Below are positions 19,446 to 28,189 of a stretch of DNA of 64,000 bases, in pieces. Below the pieces are notes generated by a model that was given only the letters and a program-made list of their open reading frames with translations, had not been told where the DNA came from and made no database searches. The stretch is from the NCBI RefSeq assembly GCF_900169715.1, contig NZ_LT835160.1, positions 558,001 through 622,000 of the forward strand, written 5' to 3'. Positions within the stretch are counted from its first letter, which is position 1. Every line of letters starts with the position of its first letter. The stretch comes from Kocuria massiliensis. GTDB lineage: Bacteria; Actinomycetota; Actinomycetes; Actinomycetales; Micrococcaceae. Both the position numbers and the translations under genes were made by a program.

Positions 19446-20648
19446 TTACACGAATGCAGAGATTCCCGTGACCGCCCGCCCCACAATCAGCGAGTTGATC
19501 TCGTACGTGCCCTCATAGGTGTACAAAATTTCGGCGTCGCAGAAGATTTTGGAGGCCTCATGATCACTCGTGATGCCATTTCCGCCCAACATGGCTCGCA
19601 CCTTCGCAGCCGATTCACGAGCCAACCGCGTCCCGATGGACTTACCCATCGCGGCGCGCATCATATCCAGCGTTCCCTCTTCCTGAGAGCGAGCCACCTG
19701 GATCATCAGACCAAGGTTTGCGTGCGCATTCCCCGCAATCTCCGCCAAGGCTTGCTGCATCAATTGGAATTTGGCGATAGGCCGACCGAATTGAGTGCGA
19801 TTCACGGCGTATTCTCGGGCGACGTCAAAAGCCGCCATCTGTAGCCCATAGGCCTGCCAACCCACCCACACCCGAGAGTTGCGAAGCATTTCGTTGGCAC
19901 TCGAGAAGTCCACGGCCCCAGGGAGATGATTTTCGGCGGGGATCCGAACGTCGTCTAATTCGATATCTGCGTTCTGCATGATGCGCAGACCCATCTTGTT
20001 GCGAATCTTCGACGCTCGATATCCGGGACGATCCGTTTCCACCAGGAAAGCCTTCACCTGAAGATCCTCGGTATCTCTAGCCCACACGAGAGCGAAATCG
20101 GCAATAGTTCCGGCACCAATCCAGCGCTTCGAGCCGTTGATAATCCACTCGTCGCCGTCGCGGGTCGCGGTGGTTTCCAGACCACCGGCGATATCGGACC
20201 CGTGGTCCGGCTCGGTGAGGGCGAAGGCGCCAATGGCCTCGAATGTACGCAACCGTGGCAGCCACGTGGACCGCTGCTCTTCCGATCCGAGTTGCTGGAT
20301 CATTCCCAGAATCAACTCATTATGTATGCCCACCAAAGCAGAAAGGGACACGTCGGCTCGCGCTGCCTCTGCGTACACCAGTCCCCGGTACAGCCACGAG
20401 GTATCCGAGAGCTCAATCTCCCCCAGGCCGACTTTCGCGAGGCCCGGAAGGAGATCGAAGGCGAACTCCTCTTCGTTCCAATAGTCGACGCTGGCCGGCC
20501 GCACGACGTCCTGAAGGTATTCACGAACCCGCTCGTAACTTTCGCGCTCCTCGTCATTGAGGAGGTTCCGTACCTCGAGAAGGTCACCATCCGGATAGGG
20601 AATGAGGGGGATAAGCCCTGTGGACGGAGCTCCGAGAATCTGAGACAT
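19446..20648 (-). CDS. Acyl-CoA dehydrogenase, glutaryl-CoA dehydrogenase-type
   Basis: 400 residues. FALTEPDHGSDIAGGLETTA, SKRWIGAGTIADFALVWARD, TQFGRPIAKFQLMQQALAE and the C-terminal YEGTYEINSLIVGRAVTGIS are the family blocks, the last closely matching glutaryl-CoA dehydrogenase. The catalytic glutamate in YEGT is present. FAD-dependent acyl-CoA oxidation is expected. It faces away from nadE with about 150 bases between. With the thiolase, SDR and the other dehydrogenase to its left it could form a second beta-oxidation module; the exact acyl substrate is not predictable. Confidence 0.87.
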   Translation of the reverse strand: MSQILGAPSTGLIPLIPYPDGDLLEVRNLLNDEERESYERVREYLQDVVRPASVDYWNEEEFAFDLLPGLAKVGLGEIELSDTSWLYRGLVYAEAARADVSLSALVGIHNELILGMIQQLGSEEQRSTWLPRLRTFEAIGAFALTEPDHGSDIAGGLETTATRDGDEWIINGSKRWIGAGTIADFALVWARDTEDLQVKAFLVETDRPGYRASKIRNKMGLRIMQNADIELDDVRIPAENHLPGAVDFSSANEMLRNSRVWVGWQAYGLQMAAFDVAREYAVNRTQFGRPIAKFQLMQQALAEIAGNAHANLGLMIQVARSQEEGTLDMMRAAMGKSIGTRLARESAAKVRAMLGGNGITSDHEASKIFCDAEILYTYEGTYEINSLIVGRAVTGISAFV

Positions 20649-20800
20649 GACGACCCTTCCTTGTGGGAATCCGCAATTCAGGACATTTTGTGTCCTGAGT
20701 CACATATAGTCGGGATGCTACCGAACCTGAGCCTCGATGTCTCGAGGGTGCCGAGTATCCACGCAATCTTTCGGTAACACGCGGCACCTATCATGGAGCC

Positions 20801-21631
20801 ATGCGGACACTCCAGGCACAGATCATTCAAGAAATGGGCGTGAAGCCCCAGATTGACCCCGCCGAGGAGGTGAAGCGGCGCGTCGATTTCCTGTGTGATT
20901 ACCTCGAATCCACCGGCACCAAGGGCTTCGTGCTTGGTATTAGCGGCGGCGTCGACTCGACTCTCGCCGGGCGGCTGTGCCAATTGGCTGTGGAGGAACT
21001 CTCGAACCGAGGGACCGACGCGGATTTCGTGGCCGTTCGCCTCCCTTACCGCGTTCAGGCAGACGAAGACGATGCCCAGGCCGCCTTGCGATTCATCCGC
21101 CCCAAAACCAGCTGGAGTTTCGACGTCGAGCCCGCCACCACCGGCGTCGAAAACGAATACCGCCAGACCACCGGAGTCGACATTTCCGACTTCTCCAAAG
21201 GCAACGTGAAGGCCCGCATTCGCATGGTCGCGCAATATGCCCTAGCCGGAGACAAGGGCCTACTCGTCGTCGGCACGGATCACGCGGCGGAATCCACCAC
21301 GGGCTTCTTCACGAAATTTGGCGACGGCGGTGCAGACCTTTTGCCGCTCTTCGGCCTCAACAAACGCCAGATTCGTCAAATCGCGCGCCATCTCGGAGCA
21401 GACGAACGCGTCTGGTCGAAAGCCCCGACGGCGGACCTCCTCGACGCCACACCGGGCCGCCTCGACGAGGACGAGTTGGGCCTCAGCTACGACGTCATCG
21501 ATGACTACCTGGAAGGGCGGGATGTCGAAGACGAGCAGGCCGAAGCCATCGAACGCCGCTTCCTCATCACACGCCACAAGCGCACGACGCCGGTCACCCT
21601 CCTCGACCGCTGGTGGGACGGCCAAGACTAG
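20801..21631 (+). CDS. nadE: Ammonia-dependent NAD+ synthetase
   Basis: 276 residues, the ammonia-dependent single-domain form with no glutaminase domain. It amidates deamido-NAD with [22 protein letters not shown] holds the ATP-pyrophosphatase P-loop [34 protein letters not shown] is the second conserved region, and [25 protein letters not shown] the third. The ATG at 20801 gives the usual start [12 protein letters not shown]. The gene is monocistronic. Confidence 0.95.
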   Translation: MRTLQAQIIQEMGVKPQIDPAEEVKRRVDFLCDYLESTGTKGFVLGISGGVDSTLAGRLCQLAVEELSNRGTDADFVAVRLPYRVQADEDDAQAALRFIRPKTSWSFDVEPATTGVENEYRQTTGVDISDFSKGNVKARIRMVAQYALAGDKGLLVVGTDHAAESTTGFFTKFGDGGADLLPLFGLNKRQIRQIARHLGADERVWSKAPTADLLDATPGRLDEDELGLSYDVIDDYLEGRDVEDEQAEAIERRFLITRHKRTTPVTLLDRWWDGQD

Positions 21632-21745
21632 GAGGGATCCGCCGGCGGTCAGTTAACTCCCCGCAGAAAACTTTCGAAACCGAAGGATGCACCTTTCGCC
21701 CCTCTCGCGTGAACGAACAATTTTCCGTACGCAAAGGAGGGCGTC

Positions 21746-21997
21746 ATGAAAACCATGTCATTCTCGGAGTCCCGGGCAAAGTACGCCCAGACATTGGATG
21801 CGGTAGCCAACGACCGCGAAGAAATCGTCATCACCCGATCCGGCCATGAGCCCGTGGTCATGGTTTCGCTCAAGGACTACGAATCCCTCAAAGAAACCGC
21901 CTATCTCCTCAGAAGTCCGGCCAATGCCCGGCGACTCCTAGCCTCGATCGACAGGCTCGAAAATGGCGGAGGAACCGAACAGGGTCTCATCGAGTGA
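21746..21997 (+). CDS. yefM: YefM-type antitoxin (Phd/YefM family)
   Basis: 83 residues after a strong AAAGGAGGGCGTC ribosome site. The N-terminus MKTMSFSESRAKYAQTLDAV and the block EEIVITRSGHEPVVMVSLKDYESLKETAYLL are the Phd/YefM DNA-binding and dimer domain, and the acidic C-terminus binds the toxin. It should neutralise the YoeB partner and repress the shared promoter. Its stop overlaps the toxin GTG start by four bases (GTGA). The spacing and overlap are typical for this type II module. Confidence 0.93.
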   Translation: MKTMSFSESRAKYAQTLDAVANDREEIVITRSGHEPVVMVSLKDYESLKETAYLLRSPANARRLLASIDRLENGGGTEQGLIE

Positions 21998-22254
21998 AAC
22001 TCACATGGGACGACTCGGCTTGGGATGATGATCTCTGGTGGCAGGCCCAAGTCCGGAAAGTTCTTCGGAGGATTAACAGTCTCCTGAAAGATATCCAGCG
22101 CAACGGCAACGAGGGTATCGGGAAGCCAGAACCTCTCAGGCATGGATTCCATGGATATTGGTCTCGACGCATTACCAATGAACACAGGCTCGTTTACAAA
22201 GTACTTGCCGATGAAATACGAATAGCGTCATGCCGCTATCACTATGAAGACTGA
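21994..22254 (+). CDS. yoeB: YoeB-type mRNA interferase toxin
   Basis: 86 residues, full length, starting with GTG in the GTGA overlap. The RelE-like fold is shown by AWDDDLWWQAQ, NEGIGKPEPLRHGFHGYWSRRITNEHRLVYKV and the terminal CRYHYED. The catalytic Glu (KPEPL), Arg (SRRI) and the C-terminal His-Tyr are all present, so the toxin should be active. Family members cut mRNA in the ribosomal A site when the antitoxin is degraded. The pair marks the beginning of a small AT-richer patch. Confidence 0.93.
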   Translation: MKLTWDDSAWDDDLWWQAQVRKVLRRINSLLKDIQRNGNEGIGKPEPLRHGFHGYWSRRITNEHRLVYKVLADEIRIASCRYHYED

Positions 22255-22432
22255 CGCCACACAACCGTCAGCCCTAAGCGCCAACATGTTGCCGAACCTC
22301 CAGGGCACCGAACTCCATGGCCGATCACGATTCTCGATGGCTAGTGCTCAAAATTTTCCAGCAGCATGACCCTTCCAATGCCTACCACCAGCAGCCAGAC
22401 TCCACCTGACCTCATCAATCGACGGAGAGATA

Positions 22433-22891
22433 CTAGTCTGGGTCGTCCACGTACTTTTTGATAGATCGTCTAGCCCTCTGCGACAGCACTAAGACCAGTA
22501 ACCCAGCACCAGCCAGGGCTTGCGCCCCACGGATGACCGTCTGCCACAACATCGCATTCTGAAACACTAGTATTCCGTACCCTACAAAACTAATGACCGC
22601 ATACACCGATATGATCACCAGAAGATGCCGATTGCGAGCCCTAACAAGCCTTCTCATATAGATTAATGAGCTAATCCACCCCAGCGAAAATGCACTTCGA
22701 ATCACAAGAATAAATACTACAGTATTCACTTTGAACTGTTGACTCGGAAGACTATCGAAAGAACTTCCATGTGTTTTAATATAAAACTCACTGTATGACT
22801 GAAAGAAAATCCACGACAACAGCAATGCGAGAACAGAAAGCCCGATAATTGCATAAGTAAGACCTAAAAAGGTCTTTATTGATTTCGGCAA
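22433..22891 (-). CDS. Unrecognised four-helix membrane protein
   Basis: 152 residues from a TTG at 22891, nine bases after CGGAG. I do not recognise the family. Four hydrophobic helices are seen (about residues 7-29, 55-75, 88-110 and 118-138), with a basic loop RRLVRARNRH and a basic C-terminus RARRSIKKYVDDPD. Codon use and base composition are clearly more AT-rich than those of neighbouring genes, suggesting acquisition. Next to it lie a toxin-antitoxin pair and a long non-coding AT-rich stretch. The start codon is uncertain. Confidence 0.5.
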   Translation of the reverse strand: MPKSIKTFLGLTYAIIGLSVLALLLSWIFFQSYSEFYIKTHGSSFDSLPSQQFKVNTVVFILVIRSAFSLGWISSLIYMRRLVRARNRHLLVIISVYAVISFVGYGILVFQNAMLWQTVIRGAQALAGAGLLVLVLSQRARRSIKKYVDDPD

Positions 22892-23403
22892 TATAATAAC
22901 TCCGTTATTCTTGTTCTACATTCAACCTGCTGGCAATCACGGTTTCGTTCAAAATAGGGCACTACAGTATCGATTCAACTCATCAAACAGCAGATCGAGT
23001 TTGGGGAGGCCAGAGCTCCACTCAATAGAACCCACCCGATAACGAACACACGGGTTCACCACAAACATTCCTTCAGCGATTCAGAGCCCCCCTTCAGGCA
23101 GATCGACTGGGTCCGAAGATGCACGGAGGCGCAACGCCACAGGCGGAGGTAATGACGACAAACCTTCACAAGCTCCCGTTGTACGCCAGTTTCAGCCGCA
23201 TGGATGCCACCTCAAGGGCATCAACAATGATAGAAAGGTCATCGAGTCGCATTGAAACGAATGTATTGGTGTTCTAACTAAATTTACTGAACTTTAACTT
23301 TACATTTTGTATTAAAGTTACGCAAAACACCACCTGCAATCTCTTTACTCACATGGTATATTTTTCCTGAACACTAACTTTCCCATGTTTACAGGGGGAC
23401 AGG
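22892..23403. other. AT-rich intergenic stretch
   Basis: About 510 bases with no convincing gene on either strand. The right end is strongly AT-rich. It contains an 8-bp inverted repeat (23291-23298 AACTTTAA with 23313-23320 TTAAAGTT), which could be part of the promoter or operator of the small membrane protein that follows. Composition differs from the flanking chromosome, so this may be an insertion scar. Confidence 0.4.
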
Positions 23404-23595
23404 ATGAACCGAACCACCATCGAGGTCATTAAGGCCGTCGCATGTTTGATAGTCGCCCTATTGAGTGTTGTTCTGGCATTTACGACGCACCAACCGTTGA
23501 TGTTCGTTGTTTTCGTCGTCCTAGCCATCGCGACCGGTTGGTTTTGGTGGAAGGCCACCTATTTCTCGAAGAACCCTCCCAGCCCGGATCAGTAA
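23404..23595 (+). CDS. Small two-helix membrane protein
   Basis: 63 residues with a good ribosome site (AGGGGGACAGG) just before the ATG. Two hydrophobic helices (IEVIKAVACLIVALLSVVLA and LMFVVFVVLAIATGWFWW) are joined by a short turn. The C-terminus is polar (FSKNPPSPDQ). I do not recognise the family and no function can be assigned. It follows an AT-rich upstream region and stands alone. Confidence 0.55.
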   Translation: MNRTTIEVIKAVACLIVALLSVVLAFTTHQPLMFVVFVVLAIATGWFWWKATYFSKNPPSPDQ

Positions 23596-23929
23596 TACAC
23601 AGACCTTGCGCCCAGAGGGAATTTACACCTTTAGAAGGCCTGCCACGGTGGATATCCCCATCATTGGGCCAGAATCCAATCGGGTGGTCGAAGCGGTTTT
23701 GCTGGCGAGGACCGGACCTCCCTGGAATGAACGGGTATATCACTGCCCAAATTGCATTAGCTGCCTCGCGAGGCAGTACGACATGAGAAGGAATAATTCG
23801 GGGGACAGTTTGCCTCGGCTTGGAAAGATCAAGGCCACGAGAAGGCCACCCCTTGGCCCTGCGCACCAGCACCCCGACCCCAATGGGCCGCACCCAAACT
23901 AGGCGGCAACGGGTCGTTCCGGAGGGATT
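23596..23929. other. Intergenic stretch without a supported gene
   Basis: About 330 bases. Open frames exist on both strands (for example 23606-23902 plus) but show no family motif, no ribosome site and Pro/Arg-rich composition typical of chance frames. At its end begins the palindromic operator region of the ArsR-type regulator. Confidence 0.4.
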
Positions 23930-23973
23930 GTGCAAGATTTCTTGCACGTGTATCGTGCAAATAAAGTTGCACG
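23930..23973 (+). promoter_or_regulatory. Two palindromic operators upstream of the ArsR/MFS pair
   Basis: A perfect 18-bp palindrome (23930-23947, half-site GTGCAAGA) is followed by a second inverted repeat (CGTGCAA at 23954-23960 and TTGCACG at 23967-23973). Both contain the GTGCAA/TTGCAC core. They lie 20-63 bases before the regulator start, the expected place for autoregulation by an ArsR-type repressor. Confidence 0.65.
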
Positions 23974-23992
23974 AACACCCATCTGGAGACTC

Positions 23993-24337
23993 ATGACCCC
24001 CCGAAGCTACGAGCATCCCAGCACGCAGAACATCTCCCTCCCCAAAGTCCTGGCAGCCCTGAGCGACCCCATCCGCCTGGAAATGCTGCGTCGACTCTCC
24101 GACGGCCAGGAGCACGACAGCATCACGCTCGCCGACGACCTTCCACGCTCGACGCTGACCTATCACACCCGCATTCTCCGCGAATCGGGCGTGACGTGGA
24201 CACGCGGCGAGGGACGCATGTGCCTCATTTCCCTCCGCACCCGCGACCTCGACGCACGCTTCCCCGGACTATTGCCGACGCTTGTCGAACAAGCCATTCG
24301 AGACGCTTCCCCCGCTACCCCGTCGGAAGACTCATGA
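23993..24337 (+). CDS. ArsR-family winged-helix transcriptional regulator
   Basis: 114 residues from the ATG at 23993, preceded by CTGGAGACTC; the longer frame would start inside the operator repeats and is rejected. KVLAALSDPIRLEMLRRLSDG is the classic ArsR helix-turn-helix entry. LPRSTLTYHTRILRESGVTWTRGEG is the recognition helix and wing (the usual STVSxHLxxLREAGLV pattern). No metal-binding cysteine pair is visible, so it may sense a small organic molecule. It is coupled to the MFS gene by an ATGA overlap and probably represses both. Confidence 0.87.
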   Translation: MTPRSYEHPSTQNISLPKVLAALSDPIRLEMLRRLSDGQEHDSITLADDLPRSTLTYHTRILRESGVTWTRGEGRMCLISLRTRDLDARFPGLLPTLVEQAIRDASPATPSEDS

Positions 24338-25500
24338 TCCTTCGACTCTGGCCGTTCATTCTCGGGAGCGTCGGCTTGGGGCTGGATGCCTACGTCGTCG
24401 CCGGATTACTCCCCGCAATGTCGCGCGACCTGGGCACCTCCGAAGCTTTCCTCGGGCTAGGGGTCACCGCATTCACGGGTGCCTACGCCGTCGTCGGCCC
24501 GCTACTGGCGGGGCTCGCAGGTCGCAGATCCCGACGCAGCCTGGCCCTAGCCTTAGGCGTTTTCACCCTGGCCAATCTGGGAACCATGGTGGCTCCCGGT
24601 CCCGCAATATTCATCGTCACTCGCTTGGTCGCGGGCGCCGCCGCAGGTATTTACTCCCCGCTGTCCTCCGCCGTTGCCGCATCCCTGGTGGGCCCGGAAC
24701 GTCGCGGTCAGGCACTTTCCCTGGTTTTGGCGGGACTAGCCTTGGGCACGGTCTTCGGCGTCCCACTGGGTTTGATGGTCGCCGACGTCGCCGGGTGGCG
24801 GCTGAGCATAGGGCTCATCGCGGTGCTGGGTGTGGTGGCGTTGGTCGGCGTCGCCCTTCGAGGAAATTCCGGGATCCCTAACGTGCCCGCCTCAACGGCC
24901 CGGGAACGCCTCCGCACTCTGACTCACCCGCGCAACCTCGTCACCACCCTGGTCACCCTGACCACGGGGATCGCCGCGCTGGGACTCTACACATACATCA
25001 CACATGCCCTCTCCGGGACGGCCCTGGCGGAGCATCACACCCTAGCCATCTGGATTTGGGGTCTGGGCGGAGCCATCGGAGCTCTGACAATCGGCCGGGT
25101 GGTCGACGCCGCGCGAAGCCCTCTCAAGCTCTCGGCCATAATCCTCAGCATCCTTGCTCTCGCCTTCGGGGCCGTGGCGTTGGGCTCACCCCTGCCACTG
25201 CTCGCCGTGGGACTCTTTGCCTGGGGTGCCATGGGCTGGTCTTCCTTGGCACCTCAACAGCACACCCTCATATCCGCCAATCCTGACGACGGCGCCACCG
25301 CAGTCGCCGCCAACGCCTCAGCCAATTACCTCGGTGCCGCGATCGGCTCGGCCCTGGGCGCGGCACTCATCGGCATGGGACTCGGCGGCTCTGCCCTCGC
25401 CCTCTGCGCGGGAGCCACGGCCTTGGTGGCACTCACCCTTCAGCTCATCCGTCTCCGCATGAGCGGTGGCGCCCCACATGACACCCGCATGGGCTCGTGA
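24334..25500 (+). CDS. MFS transporter, DHA1-like efflux protein
   Basis: 388 residues from the ATG at 24334, which overlaps the regulator stop by four bases. Twelve hydrophobic helices are expected. The N-terminal LGSVGLGLDAYVVAGLLPAM, motif A-like LLAGLAGRRSRRSLALALG and the repeat of small residues in helix 5 (GLALGTVFGVPLG) match drug or arabinose-type exporters (AraJ/YdhP group). Transport of an unknown compound controlled by the ArsR-like gene is the best reading. A longer out-of-family N-terminal extension in the same frame is rejected. Confidence 0.88.
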   Translation: MILRLWPFILGSVGLGLDAYVVAGLLPAMSRDLGTSEAFLGLGVTAFTGAYAVVGPLLAGLAGRRSRRSLALALGVFTLANLGTMVAPGPAIFIVTRLVAGAAAGIYSPLSSAVAASLVGPERRGQALSLVLAGLALGTVFGVPLGLMVADVAGWRLSIGLIAVLGVVALVGVALRGNSGIPNVPASTARERLRTLTHPRNLVTTLVTLTTGIAALGLYTYITHALSGTALAEHHTLAIWIWGLGGAIGALTIGRVVDAARSPLKLSAIILSILALAFGAVALGSPLPLLAVGLFAWGAMGWSSLAPQQHTLISANPDDGATAVAANASANYLGAAIGSALGAALIGMGLGGSALALCAGATALVALTLQLIRLRMSGGAPHDTRMGS

Positions 25501-25600
25501 CCACGGTAAAACTTCCGTTCGCCCTTACCCCTGGGATACGCTCTCATGAGTGAGGTGGCTCACAATAATAGTGAGTCACAGCGTGTGAGGAGGAGACACC

Positions 25601-27376
25601 GTGACCGTCACCGAGCAACTCCGTCAGGCCAGAGACCGCCTCGTCGAACTCCGGGAAGATTACGCCGCCGCGCGGACGTCCTTCGAATGGCCACGCTTCG
25701 AGAACTTCAACTTTGCGCTGGACTGGTTCGACGCCGTCGCCGCCACCCCCGAACGGGCGGACCAAAACGCCCTCGTGATCGTGGAGCAGGACGGCTCTTC
25801 TCAACGGTTGACCTACCGTGAATTGTCGGAACGCTCCAGCCAGGTCGCTCGGTGGCTCACCGAGATAGGCGTGCGCCGCGGCGACCACATGATCCTCATG
25901 CTCGACAACCAGGTGGAGCTCTGGGAAAGCATGCTGGCCGGCATCAAAATGGGCGCCGTCCTCCTGCCGACCACCACGATGCTCGGACCCAAAGACCTCG
26001 AAGAGCGCGTGGCCCGCGGGTCGGTCTCCTGGGTGGTGACAAATTCTGGCAACGTCGCGAAATTCGCGGAGGTACCGGGAGAATTCTCCGTCGTCGAAAC
26101 CGGCGGCTTCACCCAAGACGCCGTTCCCGGACGCACCCACGTTGCGTATTCCGAAAGCACCGCCGCACCTAGGGAATTCGCCCCCGAAGCCCCGACCCCC
26201 GCAGACAGCACCCTCTTGCTGTATTTCACCTCGGGAACGACGTCGCGGGCCAAACTCGTGGAGCACACGCACGTCTCCTATCCCGTGGGCCACCTCTCCA
26301 CGATGTACTGGATCGGCTTGGAACCCGGGGACGTACACCTCAACGTCGCCTCCCCCGGCTGGGCCAAACACGCGTGGTCCAACATCTTCACGCCGTGGAT
26401 CGCGGAATCGACCGTCTTCATTTACAACTATTCGAGGTTCGACGCCGCGGCGCTCATGCGCACCATGGACGCCGAGGGCATCACGAGCTTCTGCGCGCCG
26501 CCTACCGTGTGGCGCATGTTCATCCAGGCGGACCTCACCACACTCAAGAATCCGCCACGAAAAGTTGTCGCCGCCGGCGAGCCCCTCAACCCGAAGGTCA
26601 TCAACCGCGTACGGGAAGCTTGGGGTCTCGATATTCGCGATGGCTTCGGTCAGACGGAAACCTCGGTGCAGATCGCCAATACGCCTGGGCAGGAACTTGT
26701 GGTGGGAACCGTTGGCCGCCCGCTGCCCGGCTTCGACATCGTCCTCGTGGACCCGGTGACGGACGATGTGGTTCCGGACGAAGGCGAAGGTGAGGTGTGC
26801 ATCGTGACGGAACCCCGCCCGGTCGGCCTCATGACCGGATACAAAGCGGACCCCGCCAAGAACGACGAGGTTTTCCGCAACGGCGTGTACCACACCGGCG
26901 ACATCATGAGCCGGGACGCCAACGGAAACTTCACCTACGTGGGCCGGGCGGACGACGTCTTTAAGGCCAGCGACTACAAGCTCTCGCCCTTTGAACTGGA
27001 ATCCGTGGTCATCGAGCATCCTGCGGTGGCCGAGGCCGCCGTGGTTCCCTCCCCGGACCCGCTTCGCTTGGCGGTGCCGAAAGCCTTCGTCGCACTGAAT
27101 TCCGGTCACGAACCCACGGCGGAACTCGCGGAATCCATCCTGGCCCACTGTCGCGCCAACTTAGCCCCCTATGCCCGCATCCGGCGTCTGGAATTCTTTG
27201 ACCTCCCCAAGACGGTGTCCGGGAAAATTCGCCGTGTCGAACTGCGAGCGCATGAGAGGCAGATGCACGGTGAGGACGGCGAAAGGACCGAGACGTTCCG
27301 GGAAGAGCGGACGACGTCGGAGGGTTACGGCCACGAGTTCTCGGAAGCAGACTTCCCTGGGCTCAAGAGTTCATAG
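25601..27376 (+). CDS. AMP-forming acyl-CoA synthetase (AMP-binding enzyme)
   Basis: 591 residues from a GTG at 25601 after GAGGAGACACC. It activates a carboxylic acid with ATP and loads it onto CoA. The P-loop-like LLYFTSGTTSRAKLVEHTH, the core DGFGQTETSVQ and YHTGDIMSRDANGNFTYVGRADDVFKASDYKLSP, and the C-terminal catalytic lysine in PKTVSGKIRRVELR are all present. The closest group is acetyl/medium-chain acyl-CoA synthetase (AcsM-like). A polar C-terminal tail of about 45 residues is extra. No neighbours reveal the substrate. Confidence 0.9.
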   Translation: MTVTEQLRQARDRLVELREDYAAARTSFEWPRFENFNFALDWFDAVAATPERADQNALVIVEQDGSSQRLTYRELSERSSQVARWLTEIGVRRGDHMILMLDNQVELWESMLAGIKMGAVLLPTTTMLGPKDLEERVARGSVSWVVTNSGNVAKFAEVPGEFSVVETGGFTQDAVPGRTHVAYSESTAAPREFAPEAPTPADSTLLLYFTSGTTSRAKLVEHTHVSYPVGHLSTMYWIGLEPGDVHLNVASPGWAKHAWSNIFTPWIAESTVFIYNYSRFDAAALMRTMDAEGITSFCAPPTVWRMFIQADLTTLKNPPRKVVAAGEPLNPKVINRVREAWGLDIRDGFGQTETSVQIANTPGQELVVGTVGRPLPGFDIVLVDPVTDDVVPDEGEGEVCIVTEPRPVGLMTGYKADPAKNDEVFRNGVYHTGDIMSRDANGNFTYVGRADDVFKASDYKLSPFELESVVIEHPAVAEAAVVPSPDPLRLAVPKAFVALNSGHEPTAELAESILAHCRANLAPYARIRRLEFFDLPKTVSGKIRRVELRAHERQMHGEDGERTETFREERTTSEGYGHEFSEADFPGLKSS

Positions 27377-27410
27377 CCTCCGCGCCCCGCGATTCACATA
27401 AACTGACCTA

Positions 27411-28100
27411 GTGAACGCGCCAGTAAACAACCCCACGGTGACCGCAGGGTCCACCGGTTGGCGGTTGGCGCGCACCCTTTTACTGGTCTCGGTGACGGCC
27501 TGGTTGGGGTGTTTTGCGCACGTTCTGGGCGGTGGTCAGCTGGCTGTTTCAGGCTTGGCCGTGGGGTTGAGCCTTCCACTCATCAGCGGCGTTTTCGCCC
27601 TGACCCGTTTTCGGTTGAATACTCTGGCTTGCCTTCCGTTGCTCGCCCTGGGGCAGGTTGCGGTGCACTGGCTCCTCATGATCCCGAGCTCGGGGCAGGC
27701 TGGAATTCTTGCGGGCAGTCCCGTGGGCGCGAGCGCCGCCGCATCAGGTGAGGCTCACGCCCGCATGAGCGGTGCGGCCGGCATGGATCACGCCGAGATG
27801 ATGGCGCATCATTCGATGGAGACCAGCGGCATCGCGATGGATCACGGTTCCCTCCCGATGTTTGTGGCACACGTTCTCGGGACCATCATTGCGGCCGCTT
27901 TCCTCGGCGCGGTCGATGCGACGATCTGGATCCTCGCGACCCTCATCGTGCCGTGGATCGCGAGGCTGACTCGTCACCTGCTGATCCCCCGCCTTCGTGC
28001 CCCTCTGGGTGTCACCACGGCTTTCGCCCCGCCGCTGAAAAAGCGGTTTCACACCATCATTCCCGTCAGGGGACCGCCTCTTTTCCTCACGACCCCCTGA
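27411..28100 (+). CDS. Membrane protein with a His/Met-rich loop
   Basis: 229 residues from a GTG at 27411. Hydrophobic helices at about 20-90 and 145-185 flank a loop rich in His and Met (MDHAEMMAHHSMETSGIAMD), which suggests copper or other soft-metal binding. I do not recognise a named family. It precedes the PepSY gene by 89 bases, and that protein also carries a His-rich stretch, so the two could act together in metal handling. An 11-bp segment near its stop is complementary to the ribosome site of the next gene (see findings). Confidence 0.6.
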   Translation: MNAPVNNPTVTAGSTGWRLARTLLLVSVTAWLGCFAHVLGGGQLAVSGLAVGLSLPLISGVFALTRFRLNTLACLPLLALGQVAVHWLLMIPSSGQAGILAGSPVGASAAASGEAHARMSGAAGMDHAEMMAHHSMETSGIAMDHGSLPMFVAHVLGTIIAAAFLGAVDATIWILATLIVPWIARLTRHLLIPRLRAPLGVTTAFAPPLKKRFHTIIPVRGPPLFLTTP

Positions 28101-28189
28101 CCACCCCTGGCCGGACCGCGCGTTCAGCGGCCCGCCGCATCACCGCGCCCACGGATACCTCGTGCGGCGCCTCATCACCGTGAGGAAAA

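Noticed and set aside
22260-23403. CRISPR array or IS element in the AT-rich patch
   Set aside because: No regularly spaced repeats, no transposase frame and no terminal inverted repeats were found.
23480-24166. Leftward 228-residue frame over the ArsR operator region
   Set aside because: It runs antisense to the regulator and small membrane protein genes, and has no recognisable motif; likely a shadow frame.
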